Shown: positions 52,875 to 61,890 of the stretch, piece after piece
Layout: each line of letters begins with the position of its first letter
How positions within the stretch are numbered: the first letter of the stretch is position 1
From: Cytophagaceae bacterium
GTDB taxonomy: Bacteria; Bacteroidota; Bacteroidia; Cytophagales; Flexibacteraceae
Length of the DNA: 64,000 nucleotides
Direction of reading: 5' to 3'
NCBI GenBank assembly: GCA_947458545.1
Contig: CANGYH010000001.1
Location: 682,001 to 746,000, forward strand
Notes under the pieces: generated by a model
Databases searched by the model: none
The model's input: only the letters and a program-made list of their open reading frames with translations
Told to the model about the DNA's origin: nothing
Position numbers and translations under genes: made by a program

Positions 52875-53068
52875 TCGTCATTTGCGGGGCTCTCATCATC
52901 TGCCTTGGGCTTTGCCTTTGAGCGGGCCGAGGCGTCGTCGTGCAGCATGCGCATGGCCGGGCCTTCCGTATCGTCGTACTGGCCTGTGCGGACGGCCCAC
53001 CCAAAGAGCCACAAAAAGCCTACGGCCACCGCTAAGGCCACGCCAATCAAAATATAGAGGATATCCAT
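52862..53068 (-). CDS. ccoS: cbb3 oxidase assembly protein CcoS
   Basis: 68 residues. One N-terminal membrane helix (MDILYILIGVALAVAVGFLW) is followed by the CcoS core FGWAVRTGQYDDTEGPAMRM and a charged tail. CcoS is needed for cofactor (copper and haem) insertion into cbb3 oxidase. ATG 53068 is chosen: the family begins directly with the helix. It lies 26 bases after ccoI and is last in the operon. Confidence 0.93.
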   Translation of the reverse strand: MDILYILIGVALAVAVGFLWLFGWAVRTGQYDDTEGPAMRMLHDDASARSKAKPKADDESPANDERPA

Positions 53069-53094
53069 AGCAACGCCTTTGCCTGCACGCAAGG

Positions 53095-55560
53095 CTAAGA
53101 TGCAACCACCATGGCCTTAGCAAGTCTTTTACCTGCCCGGCGTACCAGCCCAAGGCTGGCAAGCACCACCAGCATAGAGCTGGCCGGCATCAGCAAAGCC
53201 GCTACCGGCGGGCTAAGATCTCCGCGCACGGCCAGGGTAAGGGCCACCACATTAAACACCAGCGACAAGCCAAAGGCCCAGCCCACGCCCCGCAATACCT
53301 GCTTGCAAAAACCCAGCACGGCAGGCAGCTTTGCCAGCCGCTCGGCCTCTAAGATGACGTCGCAGGCGGGGGTAAAGTGGTGCAGATGTTCGCGAACGGC
53401 AATGCCGACGTGGGCGGCGGCAAAGGCCCCGGCATCGTTCATCCCATCGCCGATCATAGCCGTGCGACGGCCTTCGGCCACCTGGGCCTGCACATACGCC
53501 AGCTTCTGTAGAGGCGAGGCCTGCATAAGCATTTCGGCTCCAGGCATGTGGGGTATCAGGAGTGCAGCTTGCCCTTGGGCATCGCCGCTCACCAACGCCA
53601 GCTCGTAGCCCTGGGTGCCCAGCGTCTGCAGCATGCTATCTACACCTGCCCGCAGGCGCTGCCCAAAAGAAAACACCCCCAGCAACACCTCGTTGCAGCT
53701 AATGGCCACTTGCGAGCCGGCTGCGTCGCGCTCGGGCTGGTCGGTGGCATAGGCCAGGCTGCCCAGCCGGTAGGTATCACCGCACCATAAGGCTTGTAAT
53801 CCTCGGCCGGGCCGCTCCTCAAAGCCATAAGGCCTTAAGGGCACCGTCGGTGGGCCCAGGTGCCGTTGTAGAGCCTGCGCCAGTGGGTGGGCAGACTGCC
53901 CCACCATCCACGCCGCCACGGCGGCGTCTTGCGTGCGTAGAGGCTGGCCCTGCCAGGTAAGGCGGTTGTCTTCGGTTTGGGTTAGGGTGCCGGTCTTGTC
54001 GAACACCAGGGTCTGTAGCCCCGCCAGCTCCTGCAGGGTTTGGGGCTGCCGCAAAAACACGCCATACCGAGCCAGCTTCTGCATGGCTGCATGGGTGGCA
54101 AAGGGCATGGCCAGGCTCAGGGCGCAAGGGCAGGCCACCAGCAGCACGGCCGTGGTAGCGGGCCATATCTGGGCAGGGTCTAGCCATGCCCAACCAGCGG
54201 CCGTAAGGGCGGCAAGCGCCAGCACAATCAGCGTAAAGTAGCGTGTAAACAGATGCTCTATGGTTGCCACAAGGCCTCCGGCGGGTTTGCGCTCAAAGGC
54301 GGCATGGCTCCAGAGGGTGGTAAACCGGCTGCGCGACATGGGCCGCTCCACCGTAAGCCGTATGGCCGCACCCAGCAATCGCCCTCCTGCAAAAACGGTA
54401 TCGCCGGTGTGCGCCAGCACAGGTTTACTCTCGCCGCTGGCAAAGCTGTAGTCTAGCAATGCAGGGCCCTGCAGCAGCTTGCCGTCGGCAGGCAGCAGCA
54501 TATCGCTCAGCACCTCGATCGTCTGGCCGGGTTGCAGGGTATCAGCCTTTTGGTAGCGGTGCGACTGCCCCTCGATCACCTTGGCAGCCAGCGGAAAGTA
54601 GGCATCCAGCGTCTGCTCGAAGCGGAGGTGGTCAAAGCTGCGCGCCTGCACCCACTTGCCCACCAACAGAAACAAGACTAAGCCCGCCAAGCTGTCCAGA
54701 TACCCAGGGCCCTGTCCCAGACTGATATCTACCAGGCTGCGCACGAATAGAATGCTGATGCCCAGTGCAAGGGCCACATCCAGGCTGGCCTCCTTTCGTA
54801 AAAGCGCCCTGTAGGCACCCTGCAGGTAGTCGCTGGCGCAGTAGAAAAAGACTGGCAGGGCCAGCACCACCTTCAGCACCGTGAAAAGTGGCACAAAAGG
54901 CGCCGCATCCTCGATGCCCAGATACTCCGGGAAGCTGAACAGCATCAGGTTGCCGGCACAAAAACCCGCCACCCCAATGCGGGCCACCAGGCCTTGCAGG
55001 TACTTTTTCTGTGCCGCGGGCCTTTCCGTGCCGGCCGTCTGCAAAACGGGCTCGTAACCCAGGCGGGCCAACAGTACGGCCAGGTCTTGCAGGTTGGTTT
55101 GGGCGGGGTTCCAGTCCAGCGTAAGCTCTTTGCGTACAAAATCAACCCGTGCTTGGCGTACGGCGGGGTTCAGCATGGGTAGCCGCTCCAGCAAATAGAG
55201 GCAGGCCGCGCACTGCATAGCCGGAATGTAAAGCGTAATGGAGGCTGCCTCTGGCCGGTAGAAATGCGCCAGCGGACGCACCAGGGCCTCATCGGCCAGG
55301 TACTCGAACCGGGCCCGTAGCCGGGCTTCATCGCCTGATGGGGCACGCTGTGCGGGGTTTTGGTCGTAGAAGGTGCAGAGGTTGGCCTCTTGCAGCAGGG
55401 CATATACGCTGGCGCAGCCATGGCAGCAAAAGGCAAGCTCTTCTTTGCGGACAGGTTTGGCCGGGCAATGCTGCCCACAGTGGGCACAAACGGCGGCCGA
55501 CGGCTTGTAATCCGAACCCAGGCCCGGCCTATCGGTGGCGGCGGTGGCGGTTACAGACAT
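53095..55560 (-). CDS. ccoI: Copper-transporting P-type ATPase CcoI/FixI
   Basis: 821 residues. The N-terminal region has a cysteine-rich metal module (CAHCGQHC, FCCHGCASVY) and a heavy-metal-associated domain with MQCAACLYLLERL (CxxC). Membrane helices flank the translocation motif ACPCAL. The phosphorylation site is DKTGTLTQ, with GDGMNDAGAF at the hinge. This is the CcoI subgroup that exports Cu(I) for cbb3 oxidase assembly. It follows the SafE-like gene by 9 bases and precedes ccoS. Confidence 0.95.
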   Translation of the reverse strand: MSVTATAATDRPGLGSDYKPSAAVCAHCGQHCPAKPVRKEELAFCCHGCASVYALLQEANLCTFYDQNPAQRAPSGDEARLRARFEYLADEALVRPLAHFYRPEAASITLYIPAMQCAACLYLLERLPMLNPAVRQARVDFVRKELTLDWNPAQTNLQDLAVLLARLGYEPVLQTAGTERPAAQKKYLQGLVARIGVAGFCAGNLMLFSFPEYLGIEDAAPFVPLFTVLKVVLALPVFFYCASDYLQGAYRALLRKEASLDVALALGISILFVRSLVDISLGQGPGYLDSLAGLVLFLLVGKWVQARSFDHLRFEQTLDAYFPLAAKVIEGQSHRYQKADTLQPGQTIEVLSDMLLPADGKLLQGPALLDYSFASGESKPVLAHTGDTVFAGGRLLGAAIRLTVERPMSRSRFTTLWSHAAFERKPAGGLVATIEHLFTRYFTLIVLALAALTAAGWAWLDPAQIWPATTAVLLVACPCALSLAMPFATHAAMQKLARYGVFLRQPQTLQELAGLQTLVFDKTGTLTQTEDNRLTWQGQPLRTQDAAVAAWMVGQSAHPLAQALQRHLGPPTVPLRPYGFEERPGRGLQALWCGDTYRLGSLAYATDQPERDAAGSQVAISCNEVLLGVFSFGQRLRAGVDSMLQTLGTQGYELALVSGDAQGQAALLIPHMPGAEMLMQASPLQKLAYVQAQVAEGRRTAMIGDGMNDAGAFAAAHVGIAVREHLHHFTPACDVILEAERLAKLPAVLGFCKQVLRGVGWAFGLSLVFNVVALTLAVRGDLSPPVAALLMPASSMLVVLASLGLVRRAGKRLAKAMVVAS

Positions 55561-55569
55561 GGGGGCAGG

Positions 55570-56277
55570 CTATTGAGGTTGGGTGGGGCTATGGGGCTTG
55601 ATGCAAAGAATGGGCGCAGGCTGACCAGCCGTAGGCGGGGGCTCAGGCCCTGTTAGCACGGGCGCTAAGCCTCTGAAAACAACGAAGGCCACTACAAGCC
55701 CCGATACGGCTACCCGTGCCAGCGTCCAGCGTTGGCCCCACTGCAACAGCGGCTGGCCTACCACCATCAACCCCAGCAAAAGCGGAAACGTGCCTAGCCC
55801 GAAGCTGGCCATAAAACCCACGCTGCCTTGCCAGCTAGGCATGGCCAGGCTGGCTGCCAGGGCCAGGTAGAGGGTGCCGCATGGCAACAATCCGTTGCAG
55901 GCCCCGGCCAGGCCCTGGCCAGGCAAGCTGGCCCGCCGCACCTGCCTCATCACCCGGGCCACAAGGCGCTGCACCCCATGTGCGGGGCCTGCCGTTGGCA
56001 GTAGGTTGGGTAGCGCAATCATCAGGGCCATGAGGCAGGCAGCGCCCAAGGCCATCCAATGGCGGGGAATCCACCAGGCACCTACTTGGCCCAACAATCC
56101 CACCGCCAGGCCCAGCGCGGCATAGGTAGCCGTGCGCCCAAGGTGGTAGGCCAGTTGCCCCTGCCAAAACCGGGCCTTGGGCCGGGCCGGCTGCGCCAGG
56201 GCCAGATGCAGCGGCCCGCACATCAACACGCAGTGCGCGCTGCTGGCAAGGCCCAGGGCTAGTCCGGCATACCACAT
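55570..56277 (-). CDS. SafE/TauE-like membrane protein of the cbb3 operon
   Basis: 235 residues with six or seven membrane helices. The motif ASSAHCVLMCGPLHLAL near the start and LPCGTLYLALAAS in the middle match the DsbD/SafE-like proteins that sit beside ccoGHIS in many bacteria and are thought to help handle copper or thiols. ATG 56277 is used: the upstream TTG at 56316 adds residues that precede the first helix. The gene follows ccoH by 43 bases. Confidence 0.88.
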   Translation of the reverse strand: MWYAGLALGLASSAHCVLMCGPLHLALAQPARPKARFWQGQLAYHLGRTATYAALGLAVGLLGQVGAWWIPRHWMALGAACLMALMIALPNLLPTAGPAHGVQRLVARVMRQVRRASLPGQGLAGACNGLLPCGTLYLALAASLAMPSWQGSVGFMASFGLGTFPLLLGLMVVGQPLLQWGQRWTLARVAVSGLVVAFVVFRGLAPVLTGPEPPPTAGQPAPILCIKPHSPTQPQ

Positions 56278-56320
56278 AAAAAGATGGAAAAGTGAAGGTG
56301 GATGATGGTCGGCCAACCGC

Positions 56321-56755
56321 TTAGCGCACTACCAGCGCATGCTCGGCATAGTAGGGTTTGCCCTGGCTCTGCCACTGCAGCTTCAGCTTCCAGAGGCCAG
56401 GTTGCAGGCTGCCTAGGTTTACCATCTGCGCACCTTCGGCGTTGGCTTGCACGGCCAGGCGGCGGTCTAGGTTGGCGTTGCTGGGCCTGAAGAGGTGCAG
56501 CGTGCCCTGGCTGGGCATGGCCTCTTGCGGAAAGCCAATGGTGAGCCAGCCTTCGGCTTGCCTGAAATCAACAGGCGTCGACAGCCGCGCCGCGTTGTTC
56601 ATCTGGTCTAGCTGCTGTTGGTACTGCAGCTCTTGTTTGTAGTACTGCTTGTCCACCAGAAAGATGTCGTCTTGCTTGATGCAGAGCGTCACCAGGCCTA
56701 GCATAAAGGCGGCAAAGCCCAGATAGACCGCAAAAACAGATTGTCCCCAGTTCAT
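56321..56755 (-). CDS. ccoH: cbb3 oxidase-associated protein CcoH/FixH
   Basis: 144 residues. One N-terminal membrane helix (VFAVYLGFAAFMLGLVTLCI) is followed by the FixH signature DKQYYKQELQYQQQLDQMNN. The periplasmic beta-rich domain ends GLWKLKLQWQSQGKPYYAEH. FixH/CcoH is a membrane protein needed for cbb3 assembly or stability. It lies 28 bases after ccoG and before the SafE-like gene. Confidence 0.93.
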   Translation of the reverse strand: MNWGQSVFAVYLGFAAFMLGLVTLCIKQDDIFLVDKQYYKQELQYQQQLDQMNNAARLSTPVDFRQAEGWLTIGFPQEAMPSQGTLHLFRPSNANLDRRLAVQANAEGAQMVNLGSLQPGLWKLKLQWQSQGKPYYAEHALVVR

Positions 56756-56783
56756 GGCTTGGTTGGGTTATGAGCGTGAAGGT

Positions 56784-58166
56784 TTAGCTACCCGGCGAAA
56801 AGAAGGTGGTACTGGCCTCAGCCAGCAGCGTCTGGCCCGCGTAAATCCGAATCGGCAGTTTGGTTTTGGCAGGCCGGGCCACCTTACCGGGCAGCTCTAT
56901 GAAAGCCACCAGCTCTGCCTTTGCGGCAGGGGCAGCGGCGGTGCTGCCGCCAACTACCCGCACCTGCGCCCCAGGGTAAGGGCACACCACCCGCAGCGGC
57001 ATGGCCTTAAAGGTCTTGTTCACCAGCTGAATGTTGTAGAGGTTGCTGATGGCCCCATTCGGCTGCGTCTGGTAGAGCATCCCTGGCACCCGGAGCACGG
57101 TGGCATCCACGTCTTTGCGGGTGTAAAACAGAAATCCCTCCAGGCCCACCAGCAGACATAGCACCACCGTGTAAGCCGCTACCCGCCGCGTAAAGCGGAA
57201 GCTCCGGCCTTCGGCCACGCCAGCCATAGAGTCTATGCGGATTAGCCCTGTAGGCCGGGCCAGTTTCAGCATCACGGCATCGCAGGCGTCCATGCAGGCC
57301 GTGCAGTTTATGCACTCCAGCTGGGTGCCGTTGCGGATGTCAATGCCCGTAGGACATACCTGCACGCAGAGGGTACAGTCCACGCAGTCGGCATGGGTGG
57401 TGCCCTTTTTGCCCCGGGGCTCGCCCCGGCGATAGTCGTAGGTTACCTGGGCGGTGTCTTTATCAACCAACACCCCTTGCAGGCGGCCATAGGGGCAAAT
57501 GGCTGTGCACACCTGCTCGCGCAAATAGGCAAAAACAAAGAAGAACACCCCCGTGAAGCCAACCAGCGCACCAAATCCGGCTGGGTTCTGGGCCGGGCTG
57601 TGGGTCATCAGCCTCCAGGCCTCGGCCGGGCCTACCAGGTAGGTCATCACCGTGTGGGCTATCAGCAGCGAGAAAAGCAAGAAGGCACCGTACTTGCCGC
57701 CGCGCCGGGCCAGCTTTTCTGCATTCCAGGGCATGGCATCGAGCTTCTTCTGGGCCGATGGGCCGCCTTCAAAAGCGTATTCAATGGGGCGGAAAATCAG
57801 CTCCATAAACAGCGTCTGCGGGCAGGCCCAGCCACACCAAAGCCGCCCAAACACCACCGTAAACAGAATGATGAAGACAAAGAAGATGATCAGCCCCAGC
57901 GCAAAGAGGTAAAAGTCTGATGGAAAGAATGGCTTGCCCACCAGCACAAACTCCCGCGTAAACACATTGGCCAGCAGCAGCGGATGCCCCCCCACCGTGA
58001 TGAAAGGCACCCCAAAGAGCAGCGCAAAAAGCACCAGCCCTACGGCTATGCGGCGGTTAAAAAAGTAGCCGCCGGGCTTTTTGGCATATACCCAAAGCCG
58101 TTTGCCCTTCTGATCTACCGTCGAGAGCTTCTCTCGGTATTGGTTGGGGGCTGTCAGGGTTTCCAT
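56784..58166 (-). CDS. ccoG: cbb3 oxidase accessory ferredoxin-like protein CcoG
   Basis: 460 residues. Several membrane helices (~45-190) are separated by WCGWACPQTLFMELIFRPIE. The two 4Fe-4S clusters are formed by CVDCTLCVQVCPTGID and CINCTACMDACDAV. The C-terminal FixG beta domain is periplasmic. CcoG reduces Cu(II) for cbb3 assembly in characterised systems. ATG 58166 is chosen: the upstream extension is not conserved-looking. It lies 121 bases after ccoP. Confidence 0.95.
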   Translation of the reverse strand: METLTAPNQYREKLSTVDQKGKRLWVYAKKPGGYFFNRRIAVGLVLFALLFGVPFITVGGHPLLLANVFTREFVLVGKPFFPSDFYLFALGLIIFFVFIILFTVVFGRLWCGWACPQTLFMELIFRPIEYAFEGGPSAQKKLDAMPWNAEKLARRGGKYGAFLLFSLLIAHTVMTYLVGPAEAWRLMTHSPAQNPAGFGALVGFTGVFFFVFAYLREQVCTAICPYGRLQGVLVDKDTAQVTYDYRRGEPRGKKGTTHADCVDCTLCVQVCPTGIDIRNGTQLECINCTACMDACDAVMLKLARPTGLIRIDSMAGVAEGRSFRFTRRVAAYTVVLCLLVGLEGFLFYTRKDVDATVLRVPGMLYQTQPNGAISNLYNIQLVNKTFKAMPLRVVCPYPGAQVRVVGGSTAAAPAAKAELVAFIELPGKVARPAKTKLPIRIYAGQTLLAEASTTFFSPGS

Positions 58167-58287
58167 GGTAATCAGAATAGCTGTGTTGTGATGGGATGAT
58201 GAGGGCCCTGGCAACGGGGCAGCCTTTGCGGGGCTGCCCTATGCCTGGGTGTGGTTCTTGCTTTGCAGGACTCGGCAGCGCAGGAGG

Positions 58288-59196
58288 CTACTCCATCGCC
58301 GTCAAGCCTTTGCCGGCGGTGTCGGCGCTGGCCTCGCGCTCGGCCGGGGCACCTTTGGGGCTGCCAGTTTGGGTGTAGCGCTCGCCCTGGGGCGCTTTGG
58401 CCCCGGGCGGGTTAGAGCCTTGAAGGGTCAGGATATAGCTGGCCACCTGCTTGATCTCCACAGGTTTGAAAGAGGCCTTCCAGGCAATCATTCCCTTTTG
58501 CGGCACGCCGTACTTGATCGTCTTGAACACATCTTGCAGGGCTCCGCCGTGTATCCAGTACTCGTCCGTCAGGTTGGGGCCTACCCCACCCTGGCCTTGG
58601 GCACCGTGGCAAACCTTGCAGTTCTTGTCAAACAAGGCATGGCCGCTCTCCAGCTCCTGGGGGTTGTCGGCCATGGTTACGTTGCGCTCGTCAATGGCGT
58701 CGGCGGCTTTGGCCTGGTAGGCGGCAATGTCTAGCTGGGCCTGCTTCTGCTCCAGGGCTAGCTCTTCGGCCGGCAGCGGGGCGCTCAGCCAAACGTGGAA
58801 GATGAGCATATACACCACCGAGAAGGCCACCGTGCCGTAGAACATACCCGTCCACCAGGGGGGCAGGTGGTTGTCCAGCTCTTTTATGCCATCGTAATTG
58901 TGGTTCAGCTCGATGCGGCGCTCCTCTTCCAAAGGCACGGCTGCGGTGATGTAGCGGCGGTCTAGCCGTTGCCAAAAGCTGAGCTTGGGCCGCGCCGGTA
59001 CGTAGGTCAGTGCCTGGCTGGCGGCTTTGGCTTCGGCCTCGGTGGCCAGGCCCGATAGCACCCGGATGGCCCACACGGCCAGCACCAGCACCATCACCAC
59101 CAGAAACAGGGTAACGGCCAGCAGACTGTATAAGATGGCCTCTTGGCCGGTCATCTCAAATAAGGTACCGGGGGCCAGTACTGTGGTTACTTGCAT
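58288..59196 (-). CDS. ccoP: cbb3 oxidase subunit III (monohaem cytochrome c)
   Basis: 302 residues. Two membrane segments (~16-45 and ~145-165) are followed by one cytochrome c domain with haem site CKVCHG near residue 200 and the axial Met in PQKGMIAW. Proteobacterial CcoP has two haem sites; only one is present here, as in other Bacteroidota. It carries electrons to CcoNO. ATG 59196 overlaps the end of ccoQ by 10 bases. The C-terminal tail (~265-302) is low-complexity. Confidence 0.94.
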   Translation of the reverse strand: MQVTTVLAPGTLFEMTGQEAILYSLLAVTLFLVVMVLVLAVWAIRVLSGLATEAEAKAASQALTYVPARPKLSFWQRLDRRYITAAVPLEEERRIELNHNYDGIKELDNHLPPWWTGMFYGTVAFSVVYMLIFHVWLSAPLPAEELALEQKQAQLDIAAYQAKAADAIDERNVTMADNPQELESGHALFDKNCKVCHGAQGQGGVGPNLTDEYWIHGGALQDVFKTIKYGVPQKGMIAWKASFKPVEIKQVASYILTLQGSNPPGAKAPQGERYTQTGSPKGAPAEREASADTAGKGLTAME

Positions 59197-59384
59197 GGCT
59201 GTGCGTCTGTAGTAGGGTTGGTAGGTTGCTCGTCTAGCGGGAGTTGGCCCATGTGGGCTACGTAGGGCTTGCCCAGGGTGTAGGCCCACAGCCCCACGCC
59301 GATAAAGAAGGTCAGAAAAACCAGCAGCGAGAAGAGCGGATACTGCCCGATGCCCTCTATGCGCTCGAAAATGTGCTTAAACAT
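59187..59384 (-). CDS. ccoQ: CcoQ-like small subunit of cbb3 oxidase
   Basis: 65 residues. A single membrane helix (LFSLLVFLTFFIGVGLWAYT) is followed by a short hydrophilic tail. Its size, single helix and position between ccoNO and ccoP match CcoQ/FixQ, which stabilises the oxidase. Sequence identity to proteobacterial CcoQ is low, as is usual. It starts 24 bases after ccoNO and overlaps ccoP by 10 bases. Confidence 0.8.
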   Translation of the reverse strand: MFKHIFERIEGIGQYPLFSLLVFLTFFIGVGLWAYTLGKPYVAHMGQLPLDEQPTNPTTDAQPCK

Positions 59385-59408
59385 GACTATGCGTTGGCTG
59401 TGAGGTTG

Positions 59409-61607
59409 TTAGGGTTGAACAGTAGCCGTTTGGTCTACCGCTTCGGCTTGGGCCGGATCGGCCTTGATGTCGGTACCCAGGCGCTGCAGGTAGGCAATCA
59501 GCGCCACGATCTCCTTGTCGGGGCTTACGCGGACACCGTTTTGGGCCAGGCCGTCGGCAATGCGCTTGGCTTGGGCATTGGCCTCCGTTACGGCGCGGCT
59601 GGCATAGTCTGCCGGGTAAGGCACCCCGAAGCTGGCCATGGCCGTCACCTTCTTAGGGAGCATGTCCTTGTCCCAGGTCTGCTCTAGCAGCCAGGGGTAG
59701 GCTGGCATGATGGAGCCTGGCGACATAGACTCCGGCTCCAGCATGTGCTGGTAGTGCCAGCTATCGGGGTATTTGCCCCCCAGGCGGTGCAAATCGGGCC
59801 CGGTGCGCTTAGAGCCCCAGAGGAAGGGGTGGTCGTACACGAACTCACCGGCCTTGGAGTAGTCGCCATAGCGCTCAACCTCTGAGCGGAAGGGCCGCAC
59901 CATCTGGCTGTGGCAGTTTACGCAACCTTCGCGCTGGTAAAGGTCGCGGCCCTCCAGCTCTAGGGCTGTGTAGGGCTGCACGCTGGCAATGGTCGGCACG
60001 TTGCTCTTGATCAGGAAGGTCGGCAGCATCTCTACCACGCCGCCGATCAGCACCGCAACCAGCGCCAGCACCGTGAAGATGACCGGCCTACGCTCTAGCG
60101 CGCTGTGCCAGGCACCACCCGTGGGTGCCACCTTGGCCAAGGCTGGCGCCTGGGCGGCCTCGTCGGCCATAAAGGTTCCCTGGGCAGCCGTTTTCACCAG
60201 GTTGTAGGCCATCACGAACACCCCTATCAAAAAGAGCAGACCACCTACGGAGCGCATCATGTAGAGGTACTTGAGGCGCGATACCGTCTCCAAAAAGTTG
60301 GGGTACTGCAAAAAGCCCTCGGCCGTAAACTGCTTCCACATCAGGCTCTGGGTAACGCCGGCCCAATACATAGGCAGCGCATACACGATGATACCCAGCG
60401 TGCCGAGCCAGAAGTGGACGTTGGCCAACCGAACGCTGTAGAGCTGCGTCTTCCACATCCTGGGTACCATCCAATAGAAGATGGAGAAGATCAGGAAGCC
60501 GTTCCAGCCCAGGCCGCCTACGTGTACGTGTGCAATGATCCAGTCGGTGTAGTGGGCGATGGCGTTTACGTTCTTGAGGCTTAGCATGGGCCCTTCGAAC
60601 GTGGCCATGCCGTAGGCCGTCACGGCTACTACCATGAACTTGAGCACGGGGTCCACGCGGACCTTGTCCCAGGCACCGCGCAGGGTTAGCAGGCCGTTGA
60701 GCATACCGCCCCAGCTGGGGGCCAGCAGCATGATAGAGAAGACGGTGCCCAGGCTCTGGGCCCAGTCTGGCAGGCTGGTGTAGATCAGGTGGTGCGGCCC
60801 GGCCCAGATATAGATGAAAATCAGCGACCAGAAGTGGATGATACTCAGCTTATAGCTATACACTGGGCGGCCGGCTGCCTTGGGCAGGTAATAGTACATC
60901 AGGCCCAGAAAGGGCGTCGTCAGAAAGAAAGCCACCGCGTTGTGGCCATACCACCACTGCACCAGCGCATCTTGCACGCCGGCATAGAGGTAGTAGCTCT
61001 TAAAGGCAGATATGGGCAGCTCTACACTGTTGACGATGTGCAGCACGGCCACCGTCACGATGGTGGCTATGTAGAACCAAATGGCCACATACATGTGCCG
61101 CTCGCGCCGCTTCAGGATCGTGCCAATCACATTGATGCCGAACACCACCCAAATCAGTGTGATGGCCAGGTCTATAGGCCACTCCAGCTCAGCGTATTCG
61201 TGGCCCGTCGTCAGGCCCAGAGGCAGGGTAATGGCTGCCGCCAGGATGATCAACTGCCAACCCCAGAAGTGAATGTAAGAGAGGGCATCGCTAAACATCC
61301 GCGCCTTGAGCAAGCGCTGCATGCTGTAGTAAACGCCCGCAAACATGGCATTGCCTACAAAGGCGAAGATGACTGCATTGGTATGCAGAGGCCTTATCCG
61401 CCCGAAGGTGGTATAAGCCGTGTTAAAGTTGAAAATCGGGTAAAACAACTGGACGGCGGCCAGCAACCCGACCATCATCCCGATGATGCCGAAGATGACC
61501 GTGGCAATGATGAAGAGCTTTACGACCCGGTTGTCGTAGGAAAACTGCTCTACCTTACCGACCTGATTATCAGCCGATTTCTCTAGGGGCGAGACTACTA
61601 CGTGCAT
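59409..61607 (-). CDS. ccoNO: Fused cbb3 oxidase subunits I and II (CcoN-CcoO)
   Basis: 732 residues. Residues ~25-480 are CcoN, with 12 membrane helices and the haem b/b3 and CuB histidines in RPLHTNAVIF, WWYGHNAVAFFL and AGPHHLIYT. After a further helix (~505-525), residues ~540-732 are CcoO, with haem site CVNCHSQMVRPF. The usual ccoO gene is fused here as in other Bacteroidota. This is the high-affinity terminal oxidase for low-oxygen respiration. The -7 element TAGTTTTG lies 4 bases before the ATG, and an Fnr-type operator lies upstream. Confidence 0.96.
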   Translation of the reverse strand: MHVVVSPLEKSADNQVGKVEQFSYDNRVVKLFIIATVIFGIIGMMVGLLAAVQLFYPIFNFNTAYTTFGRIRPLHTNAVIFAFVGNAMFAGVYYSMQRLLKARMFSDALSYIHFWGWQLIILAAAITLPLGLTTGHEYAELEWPIDLAITLIWVVFGINVIGTILKRRERHMYVAIWFYIATIVTVAVLHIVNSVELPISAFKSYYLYAGVQDALVQWWYGHNAVAFFLTTPFLGLMYYYLPKAAGRPVYSYKLSIIHFWSLIFIYIWAGPHHLIYTSLPDWAQSLGTVFSIMLLAPSWGGMLNGLLTLRGAWDKVRVDPVLKFMVVAVTAYGMATFEGPMLSLKNVNAIAHYTDWIIAHVHVGGLGWNGFLIFSIFYWMVPRMWKTQLYSVRLANVHFWLGTLGIIVYALPMYWAGVTQSLMWKQFTAEGFLQYPNFLETVSRLKYLYMMRSVGGLLFLIGVFVMAYNLVKTAAQGTFMADEAAQAPALAKVAPTGGAWHSALERRPVIFTVLALVAVLIGGVVEMLPTFLIKSNVPTIASVQPYTALELEGRDLYQREGCVNCHSQMVRPFRSEVERYGDYSKAGEFVYDHPFLWGSKRTGPDLHRLGGKYPDSWHYQHMLEPESMSPGSIMPAYPWLLEQTWDKDMLPKKVTAMASFGVPYPADYASRAVTEANAQAKRIADGLAQNGVRVSPDKEIVALIAYLQRLGTDIKADPAQAEAVDQTATVQP

Positions 61608-61611
61608 GGTT

Positions 61612-61619
61612 CAAAACTA
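61612..61619 (-). promoter_or_regulatory. ccoNO promoter -7 element (TAGTTTTG)
   Basis: Exact TAnnTTTG match on the minus strand, 4 bases before the ccoNO ATG; predicts a leaderless or nearly leaderless operon transcript. Confidence 0.6.
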
Positions 61620-61655
61620 GAAAGCGCCCCCGGCGGCAGAGATTTGCCCAAGCAC

Positions 61656-61667
61656 TGATAATTGTCA
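61656..61667. promoter_or_regulatory. Crp/Fnr-type operator between ccoNO and the Fnr-like gene
   Basis: TGATAATTGTCA is the exact reverse complement of the hemA operator. Its centre is 42.5 bases from the ccoNO -7 element. It could activate ccoNO, autoregulate the divergent regulator gene, or both. The intergenic region is 283 bases and shows no other gene. Confidence 0.6.
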
Positions 61668-61890
61668 GCCTGGCCATTGCCGAATACCCACTCAATGCAC
61701 CAGATGACCGAATTTTTCGGGCCTTCTACCCGTTACCTGAGCATTGCGGCTAGCCTCGGCTATTTGCATATCTAGCAAACGACTTCTTAGCTTTAACCAG
61801 ATTTACCCAGCGCACATACCATCTCTGTGCCAACAGAATAGCGTTTTGCTGCTGGGTTTTACTCTTGGGTGCCACCCCATTTTTTACACT

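Noticed and set aside
60789-61586. 265-codon open frame opposite ccoNO
   Set aside because: Antisense shadow of a strongly conserved oxidase gene; His/Gln-rich composition comes from the reverse complement.
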